Below are positions 8,131 to 16,022 of a DNA stretch of 64,000 bases, in pieces. The DNA is taken from the NCBI GenBank assembly GCA_937900135.1, contig CALCDJ010000077.1, forward strand, positions 124,001 to 188,000, given 5' to 3'. The position numbers were made by a program, and so were the translations under genes. The notes beneath the pieces are model-generated. The model had not been told where the DNA came from, ran no database searches, and was given only the letters and a program-made list of their open reading frames with translations. Numbering within the stretch: position 1 is the first letter of the stretch; each line of letters starts with the position of its first letter. The stretch comes from an uncultured Blautia sp. GTDB lineage: Bacteria; Bacillota; Clostridia; Lachnospirales; Lachnospiraceae.

Positions 8131-9167
8131 GCTGTAGCCGCCTGGCGCCGTCTGGCATCGTCCAGAGCCGCGTAATGCTTCTTAGTAGTGTTGACATCCC
8201 TGTGTCCAAGAACGTCGGCAACCAGATAGATATCCCCGGTTTCCTGATAGAGCGCAGTGCCATAGGTACTGCGAAGCTTATGAGGAGTGATCTTCTTTGT
8301 GGTGGTGATTTCTCTGGCATATTTTTTTACCAGATTCTCCACAGCCTGTACTCCGATCCGCCGTCTCTGGGTAGAGTAGAAGAGTGCGTGTTCATGACCA
8401 GGAAGGGGCGTGATGTTCTCACGAAGCTCCAGGTAATTTTTCAGCGCACGTTCCACTTCTTCACCAAAATAAACCACCATTTCATTTCCACCCTTTCGTG
8501 TGACTTTAATCCCATTGTTTTTAAAATCCACATCTTCCACATCAAGTCCCACACATTCTGACACACGGATTCCAGTGCCAAGAAGGAGAGTAACCAGGGC
8601 CAGATCCCGCACCTTGGTTTTTTCATAATAAGCCCGTTTCTGTCCAGTTAATTTATCCCCGCCATGTTCAATATAATCCAGAAGCATGGCAACCTCATCG
8701 GCATCCAGACGGGTAATGTTTTTCTGATGGATTTTGGGAACATCCACCAGTACGCTGGGATTGGTCTGGATCATTTCCCGTTTATAATAATAAGCATAAA
8801 AACTGCGCAAAGCGGATAATTTTCGTTTCAGGCCTCGTTCACCGTTGGTTTCTGTTTTTTCGCCAATGTGATAGACCTTCAGATATTCTTCGTATTCCTC
8901 AATATCCAGGGCCTTGACCTGATCCAGAACATCCACCGTAAGGTCGCTCATGGAACGATCCTTGAAAGAGGGATTCTGATCTAAAAGGAATTGAAAGAAA
9001 ATACGGATATCATAAGCGTAAGAAATTCTGGTTTTTGTGGTTGTGGTTGCATCAATGGCACGAAAATAATCTTTACAAAAAGGCGGCAAGGTTTTCAGAA
9101 CTTCCCTTAGCCTTAAGGTGTTGGAAATATCGGTCTGTTCATGATAAGAAACTTTTTTTTGATCCAT
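8109..9167 (-). CDS. Tyrosine recombinase (XerC/XerD-like)
   Basis: A 352-residue integrase-family site-specific recombinase. The N-terminal core-binding (SAM-like) domain spans roughly residues 25-150. The catalytic domain shows the first Arg in GTGIRVSE, the HxxR box in THKLR-type PHKLRSTYGT, the second His in VLGHRDVNTTKKHY, and the nucleophilic Tyr in that last segment (KKHYA). No phage or transposon genes, att-like repeats or excisionase lie next to it, so it is more likely a chromosomal recombinase, possibly dimer resolution, than a mobile-element integrase. Start ATG follows TTGGAGG. Its promoter contains a perfect palindrome. Confidence 0.93.
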   Translation of the reverse strand: MDQKKVSYHEQTDISNTLRLREVLKTLPPFCKDYFRAIDATTTTKTRISYAYDIRIFFQFLLDQNPSFKDRSMSDLTVDVLDQVKALDIEEYEEYLKVYHIGEKTETNGERGLKRKLSALRSFYAYYYKREMIQTNPSVLVDVPKIHQKNITRLDADEVAMLLDYIEHGGDKLTGQKRAYYEKTKVRDLALVTLLLGTGIRVSECVGLDVEDVDFKNNGIKVTRKGGNEMVVYFGEEVERALKNYLELRENITPLPGHEHALFYSTQRRRIGVQAVENLVKKYAREITTTKKITPHKLRSTYGTALYQETGDIYLVADVLGHRDVNTTKKHYAALDDARRRQAATAVRLRED

Positions 9168-9263
9168 AGATAGAGAACCTCCAAATAAAATACAAAAGAT
9201 AAAGTAAAAAACATGGAAAATCAGGAATTGACAAAAAAGCCCTGAAAGTATGAATTTATGTGT

Positions 9264-9292
9264 ATTGTAGCATAAGTGGCCACTTTTCGCAA
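9264..9292 (-). promoter_or_regulatory. Promoter of the recombinase gene with a palindromic operator in the spacer
   Basis: Read on the minus strand: TTGCGA (9292-9287), 17 bases, TACAAT (9269-9264). The spacer contains the perfect 12-base palindrome AAGTGGCCACTT at 9274-9285, placed where a bound repressor would block RNA polymerase. The rest of the 9168-9336 gap shows only A/T-rich leader. Confidence 0.75.
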
Positions 9293-9336
9293 CAATCTAT
9301 TTAATAAACTCGGGTTTGTCGTATAGATATAGATGG

Positions 9337-9364
9337 AAAAAGAGTGAGGGGTCTCCCCCTCACT
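9337..9364 (-). terminator. Terminator after the M23 peptidase gene
   Basis: On the minus strand AGTGAGGGG-gag-CCCCTCACT followed by CTTTTT. The stem begins immediately after the stop codon. Confidence 0.9.
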
Positions 9365-10909
9365 TTATGGTTGTTTTACGTAATTTAAGGGATCACGGCG
9401 TTTGCCGTTTACAACAAAACCAAGATGCAAATGTGCGCCTGTGGAATTTCCTGTGCTTCCCACATAACCAATGACCTGGCCTCGTTTGACTTTTTGGCCA
9501 ACCTTCAGTCCAGTGGCAAATTTGGATTGATGCATGTATTCAGAAATAATTCCTTTGCCGTGATTAATCATGGTATAATTTCCAGCGCCTCCGCTTTGTG
9601 ACGGTTTTTGAATGGCCACCACAGTTCCATCTGATACTGCATAAATGGGTGTTCCCTGTGGCGCCGGTATGTCAATGCCCCCATGGTTTGTGGAACCAAT
9701 GCCTCCAGGGGATTCCCGGTTTCCAAAATAACTGGAAATATAGTTCCAGTTGGAACTTAATGGCCAGCGGAAACTCTGGTTGGAATATCCAGGGATGTAT
9801 GCGCCGTTCTGGCCGACGTAATGATCTTTGTCAATCCAGCTGTTTACACGAAGGACGCCTGTTTTGGGGTCCAGATAATAGTCGTCCTCTCCCACGGTTA
9901 CCCAGCCGGTTTTCCGAACACCTGTTTTGGAATCCAGATAATAGGTTTTTCCGCTTAAGGTGAGCCATCCTGTGGCAAGAACACCGTCTTTTTTTGCATA
10001 ATAGGTGCCTTCTGTTTTGGTGAACCATTTTTTTTCATATAATTTACCGGTTTTGCTGAAATAATACATTTTTCCTGACAGAGTCAGCTTACAGTCATCG
10101 TAACGGAGACCGTTCTTTTTCTTGAAATAATATTTCCAGTCTCCAATCTTCTGCCATCCGGTAAGCATTTTACAGTCAGATGGACGGAAATAACGATAAT
10201 AGGAATCTGGTTTATAAAAACCGCTTACCAGCTTTCCATTTTGAGAGGCATAATAATAGGAACCGTCTGTCTCCTTATACCAGCCTCCTGTTACCAGCAC
10301 GCCGGTGGTTCTGTGAAAGGCATACCAGCTGTTTTTGATCTTATGGCGCCCTTTATATTTCTGACCGTTTTTATCCAGGTAAAACTTCTGTTTGTTCACG
10401 GTCAGAAAGGCATTTTTTACCATTTTTCCTTTTTCTGTAAAATAGTAGGTTTTTTTATCTACTGTCTGCCAGCCTGGATGGATTACTCCATCCTTGCCAA
10501 AGTAATAGCGATTTCCTGCCTTGGTGACAGTCCATCCTGTATGCATATGGCCATCCTTTTCATCAAAGAAATAGGTTTTGCCATTCACCGTCTGCCATTC
10601 CTTTTGCATTTTTCCTTTTTCGTTGAAGCAGTATTTCTTGCCGCTGATGGTAAGAATACCGGCTCTGGCAGCCCCGTCTTTGCCAAAATAATAGCGATTT
10701 CCCCCTTTGGAAACGAACCATCCCTTGGCCAGCTTTCCGTTGCTGTCGTAGTAATACCATTTGCCGTTTTTCTTTACAAAGGTATTTTTCGGCTTCTGGT
10801 TTGTGGTTGCAGCCGAAACTTCATAAGTATGTTCTGTCACTGACATTCCTGCAAATAATGCGGTAAAAAGCAGGCATAAGGCAAGAAGCAGCGACCTTCC
10901 TCGTTTCAT
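9365..10909 (-). CDS. Secreted M23 peptidase with cell-wall-binding repeats
   Basis: A 514-residue exported protein that probably hydrolyses peptidoglycan. The start is ATG at 10909, preceded by AGGAGGG; the longer GTG-started frame would put that site inside the coding sequence. Parts in order: signal peptide (KRGRSLLLALCLLFTALFAG), about 16 aromatic repeats of roughly 20 residues of the choline/glucan-binding type (for example GNRYYFGKDG, KTYYFTEKGK), then a LytM/M23 domain with the zinc ligands of HGGID and HLHLG and the conserved GYVGSTGNSTG. It is last in the operon AI-2E transporter family-dtd-M23. All catalytic residues I can check are present, so endopeptidase activity is likely; the ligand of the repeats is unknown. 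Confidence 0.93.
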   Translation of the reverse strand: MKRGRSLLLALCLLFTALFAGMSVTEHTYEVSAATTNQKPKNTFVKKNGKWYYYDSNGKLAKGWFVSKGGNRYYFGKDGAARAGILTISGKKYCFNEKGKMQKEWQTVNGKTYFFDEKDGHMHTGWTVTKAGNRYYFGKDGVIHPGWQTVDKKTYYFTEKGKMVKNAFLTVNKQKFYLDKNGQKYKGRHKIKNSWYAFHRTTGVLVTGGWYKETDGSYYYASQNGKLVSGFYKPDSYYRYFRPSDCKMLTGWQKIGDWKYYFKKKNGLRYDDCKLTLSGKMYYFSKTGKLYEKKWFTKTEGTYYAKKDGVLATGWLTLSGKTYYLDSKTGVRKTGWVTVGEDDYYLDPKTGVLRVNSWIDKDHYVGQNGAYIPGYSNQSFRWPLSSNWNYISSYFGNRESPGGIGSTNHGGIDIPAPQGTPIYAVSDGTVVAIQKPSQSGGAGNYTMINHGKGIISEYMHQSKFATGLKVGQKVKRGQVIGYVGSTGNSTGAHLHLGFVVNGKRRDPLNYVKQP

Positions 10910-10946
10910 GCTCGTAAAAACCCTCCTAATCGGCACACAGCCGTTG

Positions 10947-11393
10947 TTACATGATCGATTCGTCCAAAAGTATTGTGAAAGGTCCGTCGTTTTCCAGAGA
11001 TACCTTCATATCTGCGCCAAAAACTCCATGTTCCACAACAGGAACGGATTTTTTTGCTTCAGAGACCAGGTATTCATACAAAGCCTCTGCCTGATCCGGG
11101 GCGCTAGCCTCAATAAAGCTGGGACGATTGCCTTTTTTGCAATTGGCATACAGAGTAAACTGGGAAACAAGAAGAAGTTCGCCCTGTACATCAGAGAGGG
11201 AAAGGTTGGTCTTTCCGGCTTCATCCTCAAAGATACGAAGCCCCAGAAGCTTTTTCAGGTATTTGTCTGCAATCTCACGGGTATCTTCTTTTCCAACGCC
11301 TACCAGGACCAGAAGACCTTTTCCAATGGCCCCTACAGTTTCTCCGTTTACGTTTACTTCTGCGTGATTCACACGCTGAATGAATAATCTCAT
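10947..11393 (-). CDS. dtd: D-aminoacyl-tRNA deacylase
   Basis: DTD (148 residues), which removes D-amino acids, and glycine on tRNA-Ala, from mischarged tRNA. The two active-site motifs are SQFTLYANCKKGNRPSF and the cross-subunit loop, here NDGPFTILL in place of the usual NSPGPVTIXL; the G-P core that fits the cross-Pro motif is partly kept. RNA-proofreading function follows from the family. Start ATG follows AAAAGGAG. It lies 19 bases downstream of the AI-2E family gene in the same operon. Confidence 0.95.
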   Translation of the reverse strand: MRLFIQRVNHAEVNVNGETVGAIGKGLLVLVGVGKEDTREIADKYLKKLLGLRIFEDEAGKTNLSLSDVQGELLLVSQFTLYANCKKGNRPSFIEASAPDQAEALYEYLVSEAKKSVPVVEHGVFGADMKVSLENDGPFTILLDESIM

Positions 11394-11412
11394 GTCTGTT
11401 GATGACTCCTTT

Positions 11413-12840
11413 TTATTTTTTTGTGTTCAGCCGCTTCTTCTGTTCCTTCAGCCATTTCAGGAACCGTCTGCCCTGTTTTCCAAGGAAAGATAAGCAGATC
11501 AGAAGAAGACGTTCCAGATGATGGCAAAGCTTCATAAAAATACCATCTGGTCGCTTCTCAGAGGCTGCTTTGGCCTCCTTCTGCTCCTCTGTCTGTTCCG
11601 GGAACGGGATGGGCGCATGGGTTTCCGGGTCCATGGAGTCCACATTAAAGTAATCCTCTGTCTGGGAAGGCATATGTTTGTCCCTGAGAGAATGACCAAG
11701 AAGATTCCATACCGCTGCATAAATAACCGCGCAGATGGGAACTCCCACAACCATGCCTACAAAGCTGAACAGACCGCCGCCGATCATAATAGCCACGATT
11801 ACCATAAAACTGGATAATCCAGTGGAATCTCCCAGAATCTTCGGCCCCAGAATGTTTCCGTCAAATTGCTGGAGAACCAGAATAAAAAGAACGAAATACA
11901 GACTCTTCAGCGGGCTTACCAGAAGAATCAGGAAAAAGCAGGGAATAGCTCCCAGGAACGGACCGAAAAACGGAATGATATTGGTTACGCCTACGATCAC
12001 ACTGATCAATATGGTGTATGGCATATCCAGAATGGTACATCCAATGTAACAAAGCACACCAATGATAGCGGAATCCAGAATTTTACCGCTGATAAAACCA
12101 CCGAAGGTTTTATGGGTAAACCGCATGGCGCGAACCACTGTATTGGCTGCTGAGGTAGGCAACAGGGCATACACCACCATTTTTCCTCTGGCTACGAAGA
12201 TTTCCTTGTCGGCCAGTACATAAAGGGAAACAATGGTTCCAATGAGGAAATCCTTCAGAAAGCCAATCACATCGAACACTCCTGCAGAAACATTTTTCAG
12301 CATCTCCTGCATCTGCGGCAAAATGTTAGTAGTCAGGTATTCCTGGGTCTGATTGGAATACAGAGTCAACATATCAATGGTTTCTGCATTCATATCCCAG
12401 CCTTTTTCCACGAAGGAATTCAGCCAGTTCTCAACTACGCTGACATAATAGGGAAAACTGGTGATGATGTTCATGATGCTTCGGATCAACTGGGGAAGGA
12501 TCATCATGATCAACGCATAAATAAGTACCATAAACAGTGTCAGGGACAAAAGCACAGAAATCCATCGTACCACTCTCTGTCCCCGTTTCTCCAGATGAAT
12601 GTCCCTTTTTTCCAGGATGGGAAAGATCAGCTTCTTTTCCATAAAGTTTACGACAGAGCTTAGTAAATAGGCTATGGCTACTCCATAGAGAATGGGCGCC
12701 ATGATTCCGAAAAATGTTTTGATTCCGGAAATCAGGGTTCCCATGTGGAAAATACCATAATAAAACAGCATGCTGGCTGCGATAACTAGAAATGCAGTCA
12801 CGCCCAAATGTAAGTATTTGTTATCCCAACGAAATTTCAT
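11413..12840 (-). CDS. AI-2E family (PerM-type) membrane transporter
   Basis: A 475-residue polytopic protein of the UPF0118/AI-2 exporter family. There are about eight hydrophobic segments: three in the first 110 residues, the rest after residue 210, and an extended soluble region between. The signature NIIPFFGPFLGAIP and the segment GPKILGDSTGLSSFMVIVAI near the end are characteristic. The C-terminus is a long charged tail. Substrates vary in this family (AI-2 export, Na+/H+ exchange), so no substrate is claimed. Start is ATG 12840 because TGGAGG is five bases upstream; ATG 12852 lacks a site. It heads a three-gene operon. Confidence 0.92.
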   Translation of the reverse strand: MKFRWDNKYLHLGVTAFLVIAASMLFYYGIFHMGTLISGIKTFFGIMAPILYGVAIAYLLSSVVNFMEKKLIFPILEKRDIHLEKRGQRVVRWISVLLSLTLFMVLIYALIMMILPQLIRSIMNIITSFPYYVSVVENWLNSFVEKGWDMNAETIDMLTLYSNQTQEYLTTNILPQMQEMLKNVSAGVFDVIGFLKDFLIGTIVSLYVLADKEIFVARGKMVVYALLPTSAANTVVRAMRFTHKTFGGFISGKILDSAIIGVLCYIGCTILDMPYTILISVIVGVTNIIPFFGPFLGAIPCFFLILLVSPLKSLYFVLFILVLQQFDGNILGPKILGDSTGLSSFMVIVAIMIGGGLFSFVGMVVGVPICAVIYAAVWNLLGHSLRDKHMPSQTEDYFNVDSMDPETHAPIPFPEQTEEQKEAKAASEKRPDGIFMKLCHHLERLLLICLSFLGKQGRRFLKWLKEQKKRLNTKK

Positions 12841-12870
12841 ATTAGCCTCCATTTCTTTGTACTATAAGGA

Positions 12871-12899
12871 ATTATAACATGGTTTTGAGAATGTCACAA
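12871..12899 (-). promoter_or_regulatory. Promoter of the AI-2E family gene operon
   Basis: On the minus strand: TTGTGA (12899-12894), 17 bases, TATAAT (12876-12871). Confidence 0.8.
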
Positions 12900-12946
12900 C
12901 TGAATCACACCAGCAGAAAAAATTTTTTTGGATTTGTTTTTTCTCC

Positions 12947-12975
12947 TTGTCCCTTATAAAAAAACAGGATATAAT
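12947..12975 (+). promoter_or_regulatory. Promoter of the ttcA-like gene
   Basis: TTGTCC at 12947-12952, 17 bases, TATAAT at 12970-12975. Transcription would start near 12982, leaving a leader of about 70 bases. It is divergent from the AI-2E family promoter. Confidence 0.8.
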
Positions 12976-13051
12976 AAAGCGAGTTTCTAACAGAACAGAA
13001 AAAGGCTGTCAAAGAGAAAGAGACAGTCACTTATGAAGAAGGGATCCAATT

Positions 13052-13783
13052 ATGAAGTTACAGCAGGTATTAAGTATTACCAGAAGGGCTGTGGATGATT
13101 TTCAGATGATCCAGGCCGGAGATAAAATTGCCGTTGGGGTGTCCGGAGGAAAGGACAGCCTCACACTTTTGTATGCGCTTCACGGTCTGGCCAGATTCTA
13201 TCCCAGACCATTTACCATTGAGGCCATTACGGTGGACCTTGGATTTGAAGGTGTATCCATGGAACCGATTCAGAAGCTTTGTGATGAACTGGGAATTCAT
13301 TATACAGTAGTTTCTACAGACATTTACAAGATTATTTTTGAGGACCGCAAGGAATCCAATCCCTGCTCTCTCTGCGCCAAAATGCGAAAGGGAGCCCTCA
13401 ATGAGGTGGCCAAGGAGTTAGGCTGCAATAAGGTGGCATATGCCCATCATAAGGACGATGCAGTGGAGACCATGCTGCTCTCTCTCATTTTTGAGGGCCG
13501 GTTTCATACCTTTTCCCCGGTTACATATTGGGACCGTATGGGGCTCACATTGATCCGTCCTCTGATTTATATGGAAGAAATGGATGTGATTGGTTTTCAG
13601 AACAAATATGAGCTTCCTGTGGTGAAAAACCGTTGCCCTGCTGATGGCAGGACCAAACGGGAATATGCCAAGAATCTGTTAAGGAAGCTGAATCATGAGC
13701 ACCCTGGTACCAAGGAACGGATGTTCCGGGCGATTCTAAGCGGAAATCTCAAAGGATGGACCATGGGAACAAAAGAACAATAA
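13052..13783 (+). CDS. TtcA-like tRNA 2-thiocytidine synthetase family ATPase
   Basis: A 243-residue PP-loop ATPase. The ATP pyrophosphatase motif GVSGGKDSLTLLYAL lies near residues 29-43. The central PCSLCAKMRKGAL supplies the CxxC pair that in TtcA binds an iron-sulfur cluster, and NRCPADGRTKREYAKNLL supplies the third cysteine. In TtcA these residues allow 2-thiolation of cytidine 32 in tRNA; relatives act on other tRNAs, so I call it TtcA-like. It is monocistronic, between its own promoter and a bidirectional terminator. GAAGGGAT precedes the ATG. Confidence 0.9.
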   Translation: MKLQQVLSITRRAVDDFQMIQAGDKIAVGVSGGKDSLTLLYALHGLARFYPRPFTIEAITVDLGFEGVSMEPIQKLCDELGIHYTVVSTDIYKIIFEDRKESNPCSLCAKMRKGALNEVAKELGCNKVAYAHHKDDAVETMLLSLIFEGRFHTFSPVTYWDRMGLTLIRPLIYMEEMDVIGFQNKYELPVVKNRCPADGRTKREYAKNLLRKLNHEHPGTKERMFRAILSGNLKGWTMGTKEQ

Positions 13784-13786
13784 AAG

Positions 13787-13838
13787 AAAACCAGGAAGCA
13801 CCGGATTCATAATCAGAACCGGTGCTTCCTGGTTTTTG
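13787..13838. terminator. Bidirectional terminator between ttcA-like and cytidylate-kinase-like genes
   Basis: A 16-base perfect stem: AACCAGGAAGCACCGG (13789-13804) and its complement (13819-13834), with T runs on both strands (GGTTTTTGG on plus, GGTTTTCTTTT on minus). Confidence 0.95.
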
Positions 13839-13858
13839 GATGTGATATCAGATTCCTG

Positions 13859-14500
13859 TTATTTTCGCTTGGTTCCATCAAAGATCTTAATGGCTTCAAT
13901 GATGGCGTTGGCCGTTCCTTCGATTCCAAATTTACTGCTCTCAATGCACATGTTATAGCCAGAGGCAGCGCCCCACTTCTTGTTGGTGTAATAATTGTAG
14001 TAGCTGGAGCGGCTCTTGTCAGTTTTGTTGATCATATCTTTGGCTTCTTTGGCGGTCTTGCCATACTTGGATGAAATCCGGTTGATGCGCCAGTCCATAT
14101 CCGCATGAATAAAAATGCTGAAGCAGTCTTTCCAGTCTGCCAGCGCATAATCGGCGCAGCGTCCTACCATCACGCAGGGACCTTCCGCTGCCAGCTTCTT
14201 AATAGCATCAAACTGTGCCAGGAAAATCTTATGGTTCATGGGCATATCCGTAAATCCCGCAGAGGAATATCCAAAGGAATATGTATCCATAACTAAAGAA
14301 TATAAAAAGCTGTTGGTAGGCTTCTCGTCGTGATTTTCAAATAATTCCTTACAAATACCGCTGTCGTTGGCAGCATGCTCCAAAAGCTCCTTGTCGTAGC
14401 ATTTGATGCCGAAGTATTTCGCAACCTCCTGACCAATCTGACGGCCTGCGCTTCCATATTCCCTTCCGATGGTAATTACTGAACTTGTAGTATGATTCAT
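13859..14500 (-). CDS. Cytidylate kinase-like family protein
   Basis: A 213-residue P-loop kinase-fold protein of the cytidylate-kinase-like family. The start ITIGREYGSAGRQIG replaces the classical Walker A GKS/T with a G-S-A-G loop, as usual in this family, and CVMVGRCADYAL matches the LID-proximal region. It is shorter than true Cmk (about 225) and the substrate is not established; it should not be annotated as Cmk. A minus-strand TATAAT at 14544-14539 is preceded by a 12-base palindrome. GAAGGGAG precedes the ATG. Confidence 0.9.
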   Translation of the reverse strand: MNHTTSSVITIGREYGSAGRQIGQEVAKYFGIKCYDKELLEHAANDSGICKELFENHDEKPTNSFLYSLVMDTYSFGYSSAGFTDMPMNHKIFLAQFDAIKKLAAEGPCVMVGRCADYALADWKDCFSIFIHADMDWRINRISSKYGKTAKEAKDMINKTDKSRSSYYNYYTNKKWGAASGYNMCIESSKFGIEGTANAIIEAIKIFDGTKRK

Positions 14501-14538
14501 AGCGTCAACTCCCTTCTGCGAAAAATATTCATAGGTGT

Positions 14539-14567
14539 ATTATACAATATTTTCCCGGGAAATGCCA
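14539..14567 (-). promoter_or_regulatory. Probable promoter of the cytidylate-kinase-like gene, with palindrome
   Basis: On the minus strand TATAAT at 14544-14539 with a poor -35 (TGGCAT) 17 bases upstream. The spacer holds the perfect 12-base palindrome TTTCCCGGGAAA at 14551-14562. The weak -35 with a symmetric element suggests control by a DNA-binding protein. Confidence 0.55.
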
Positions 14568-14568
14568 C

Positions 14569-15480
14569 TTATTTTCTTAATTTATCTAATAATTTCAAAA
14601 AGTATTCAGGCAAAGGCGCTGTAAATTCCATATATGCACCTGTTCGGGGATGTACAAAGCCAAGGATCATGGCATGAAGGGCCTGTCCCTGAAGGTGGTA
14701 GGGATTTTTGGAAGGGCCATAGGTCTCATCTCCCAGAAGGGGATGTCCAAGGCTGCTCATGTGAACGCGGATCTGGTGGGTTCGTCCCGTTTCCAGCCGA
14801 CATTCAATGTAGGTGGCATTTCCGAAGCGTTCCAGAACCCGATAATGGGTGACCGCTTCTTTTCCGTTTTTGTGGTTAATGGCCATTTTTTTTCGGTCAA
14901 CCGGGTGGCGGCCAATGGGAGCGTCAACGGTTCCCTTGTCTTCTTTGAGGTTTCCTGCCACAATGGCGCGGTACCGGCGTCGGATGGTGTGTTCCTTCAG
15001 CTGTTCAGCCAGATCCCGGTGCGCCTCGTCATTTTTGCAGATTAAGAGGGCTCCGGTGGTATCCTTATCAATGCGGTGTACAATGCCGGGACGCATAACA
15101 CCGTTGATTCCGGACAGATTCCCCTTACAGTGGGACAGAATCGCGTTGACCAGTGTTCCCTCTGTATGTCCGGCGCTTGGATGCACCACCATGTCCTTGG
15201 GTTTGTTTACCACAAGAACATCCTCATCTTCGTAGAGAATATCCAGGGGAATCTCTTCCGGAAGAATATCCGGATCTTTCAATTCTGGCAGAGAAAGAAG
15301 AATCTGATCCCTCTCCTGCACCTTATAGTTGGCTTTTACCGGACGGCCGTTGACGCAGATCTGTCCATCCTTTAACAGCTTCTGTATATAAGACCGGGAC
15401 AGCTGGGGACATTTCTCGCTCAGGCAGCGGTCAATTCGGATACCTGCCCCTTCTGTTATTTGAAATTCAAGTGTTTCCAT
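14569..15480 (-). CDS. rluD: RluD-family 23S rRNA pseudouridine synthase
   Basis: A 303-residue RluA/RluD-family synthase that isomerises uridines in large-subunit rRNA. Residues 1-75 form an S4 RNA-binding domain (RIDRCLSEKCPQLSRSYIQK). The catalytic domain contains HRIDKDTTGALLICKN with its catalytic Asp, and ends with GRTHQIRVHM and GHPLLGDETYG. It is last in the sepF-aroB-lspA operon, eight bases after lspA. In Bacillus the equivalent gene (ylyB) also follows lspA. The exact target uridines are not decided by sequence. Confidence 0.95.
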   Translation of the reverse strand: METLEFQITEGAGIRIDRCLSEKCPQLSRSYIQKLLKDGQICVNGRPVKANYKVQERDQILLSLPELKDPDILPEEIPLDILYEDEDVLVVNKPKDMVVHPSAGHTEGTLVNAILSHCKGNLSGINGVMRPGIVHRIDKDTTGALLICKNDEAHRDLAEQLKEHTIRRRYRAIVAGNLKEDKGTVDAPIGRHPVDRKKMAINHKNGKEAVTHYRVLERFGNATYIECRLETGRTHQIRVHMSSLGHPLLGDETYGPSKNPYHLQGQALHAMILGFVHPRTGAYMEFTAPLPEYFLKLLDKLRK

Positions 15481-15488
15481 ATGGTTGT

Positions 15489-16022
15489 TTATCCTTTCTT
15501 CCTGGGATTGAGAAAGGCAAAATCCTCCTCTTTATATTTCAGACCCACAAAAAGCACCAGGAGAACGGCGCTTACAGTTACATAGATGTCGGCCAGATTA
15601 AAAATGGGAAAATGAATCAGGGAAATATAAATAAAGTCCACCACATATCCCCGAAAAGCGCGATCTATAAAGTTTCCTGCGGCTCCGGCTGTCATAAAGG
15701 TCAGGATTATCAGGATTGGAAGATAATAGGTATTTTTTGGGATGCGCAGGAATACATAAACGGCTGCAGCAAAAAATACCAGGCAGAGCAACAGAAAAAA
15801 CACCCGTTTTCCTTCCAGCATTCCGAAGGCCATACCGGTATTTTCCAGGTAATGGAGTTCCAGAACACCTGGGATCAGCTCATGGGAAGGGGCGTTCTTC
15901 AAATGGAGTACGGCAAGCTGTTTGCTCCACTGATCCAGAAAAAGTAAAAGCAGGATTCCGGCAGCAAGGATGAAAAGGCAGGAAGAAAAATGCAATGTGT
16001 GGTTTTCTTTTTTGGGGCTCAT
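15489..16022 (-). CDS. lspA: Lipoprotein signal peptidase II
   Basis: LspA (177 residues) cleaves the signal peptide of diacylglyceryl-modified prolipoproteins in the membrane. There are four hydrophobic segments, and the two catalytic Asp residues are in GNFIDRAFRGYVVDFI and FNLADIYVT. FLDQWSK near the N-terminus and LENTGMAFGML are also family motifs. The start overlaps the aroB stop by four bases, so translation is coupled. Confidence 0.97.
   Translation of the reverse strand: MSPKKENHTLHFSSCLFILAAGILLLLFLDQWSKQLAVLHLKNAPSHELIPGVLELHYLENTGMAFGMLEGKRVFFLLLCLVFFAAAVYVFLRIPKNTYYLPILIILTFMTAGAAGNFIDRAFRGYVVDFIYISLIHFPIFNLADIYVTVSAVLLVLFVGLKYKEEDFAFLNPRKKG

Noticed and set aside
8109..9167. 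Recombinase as the integrase of a mobile element
   Set aside because: No phage, transfer or excisionase genes, no tRNA target and no direct repeats in the flanks.
9790..10800. Periodic repeats in the M23 gene as a CRISPR array
   Set aside because: The repeats are degenerate protein repeats of about 20 codons in one reading frame, not identical DNA repeats with unique spacers.
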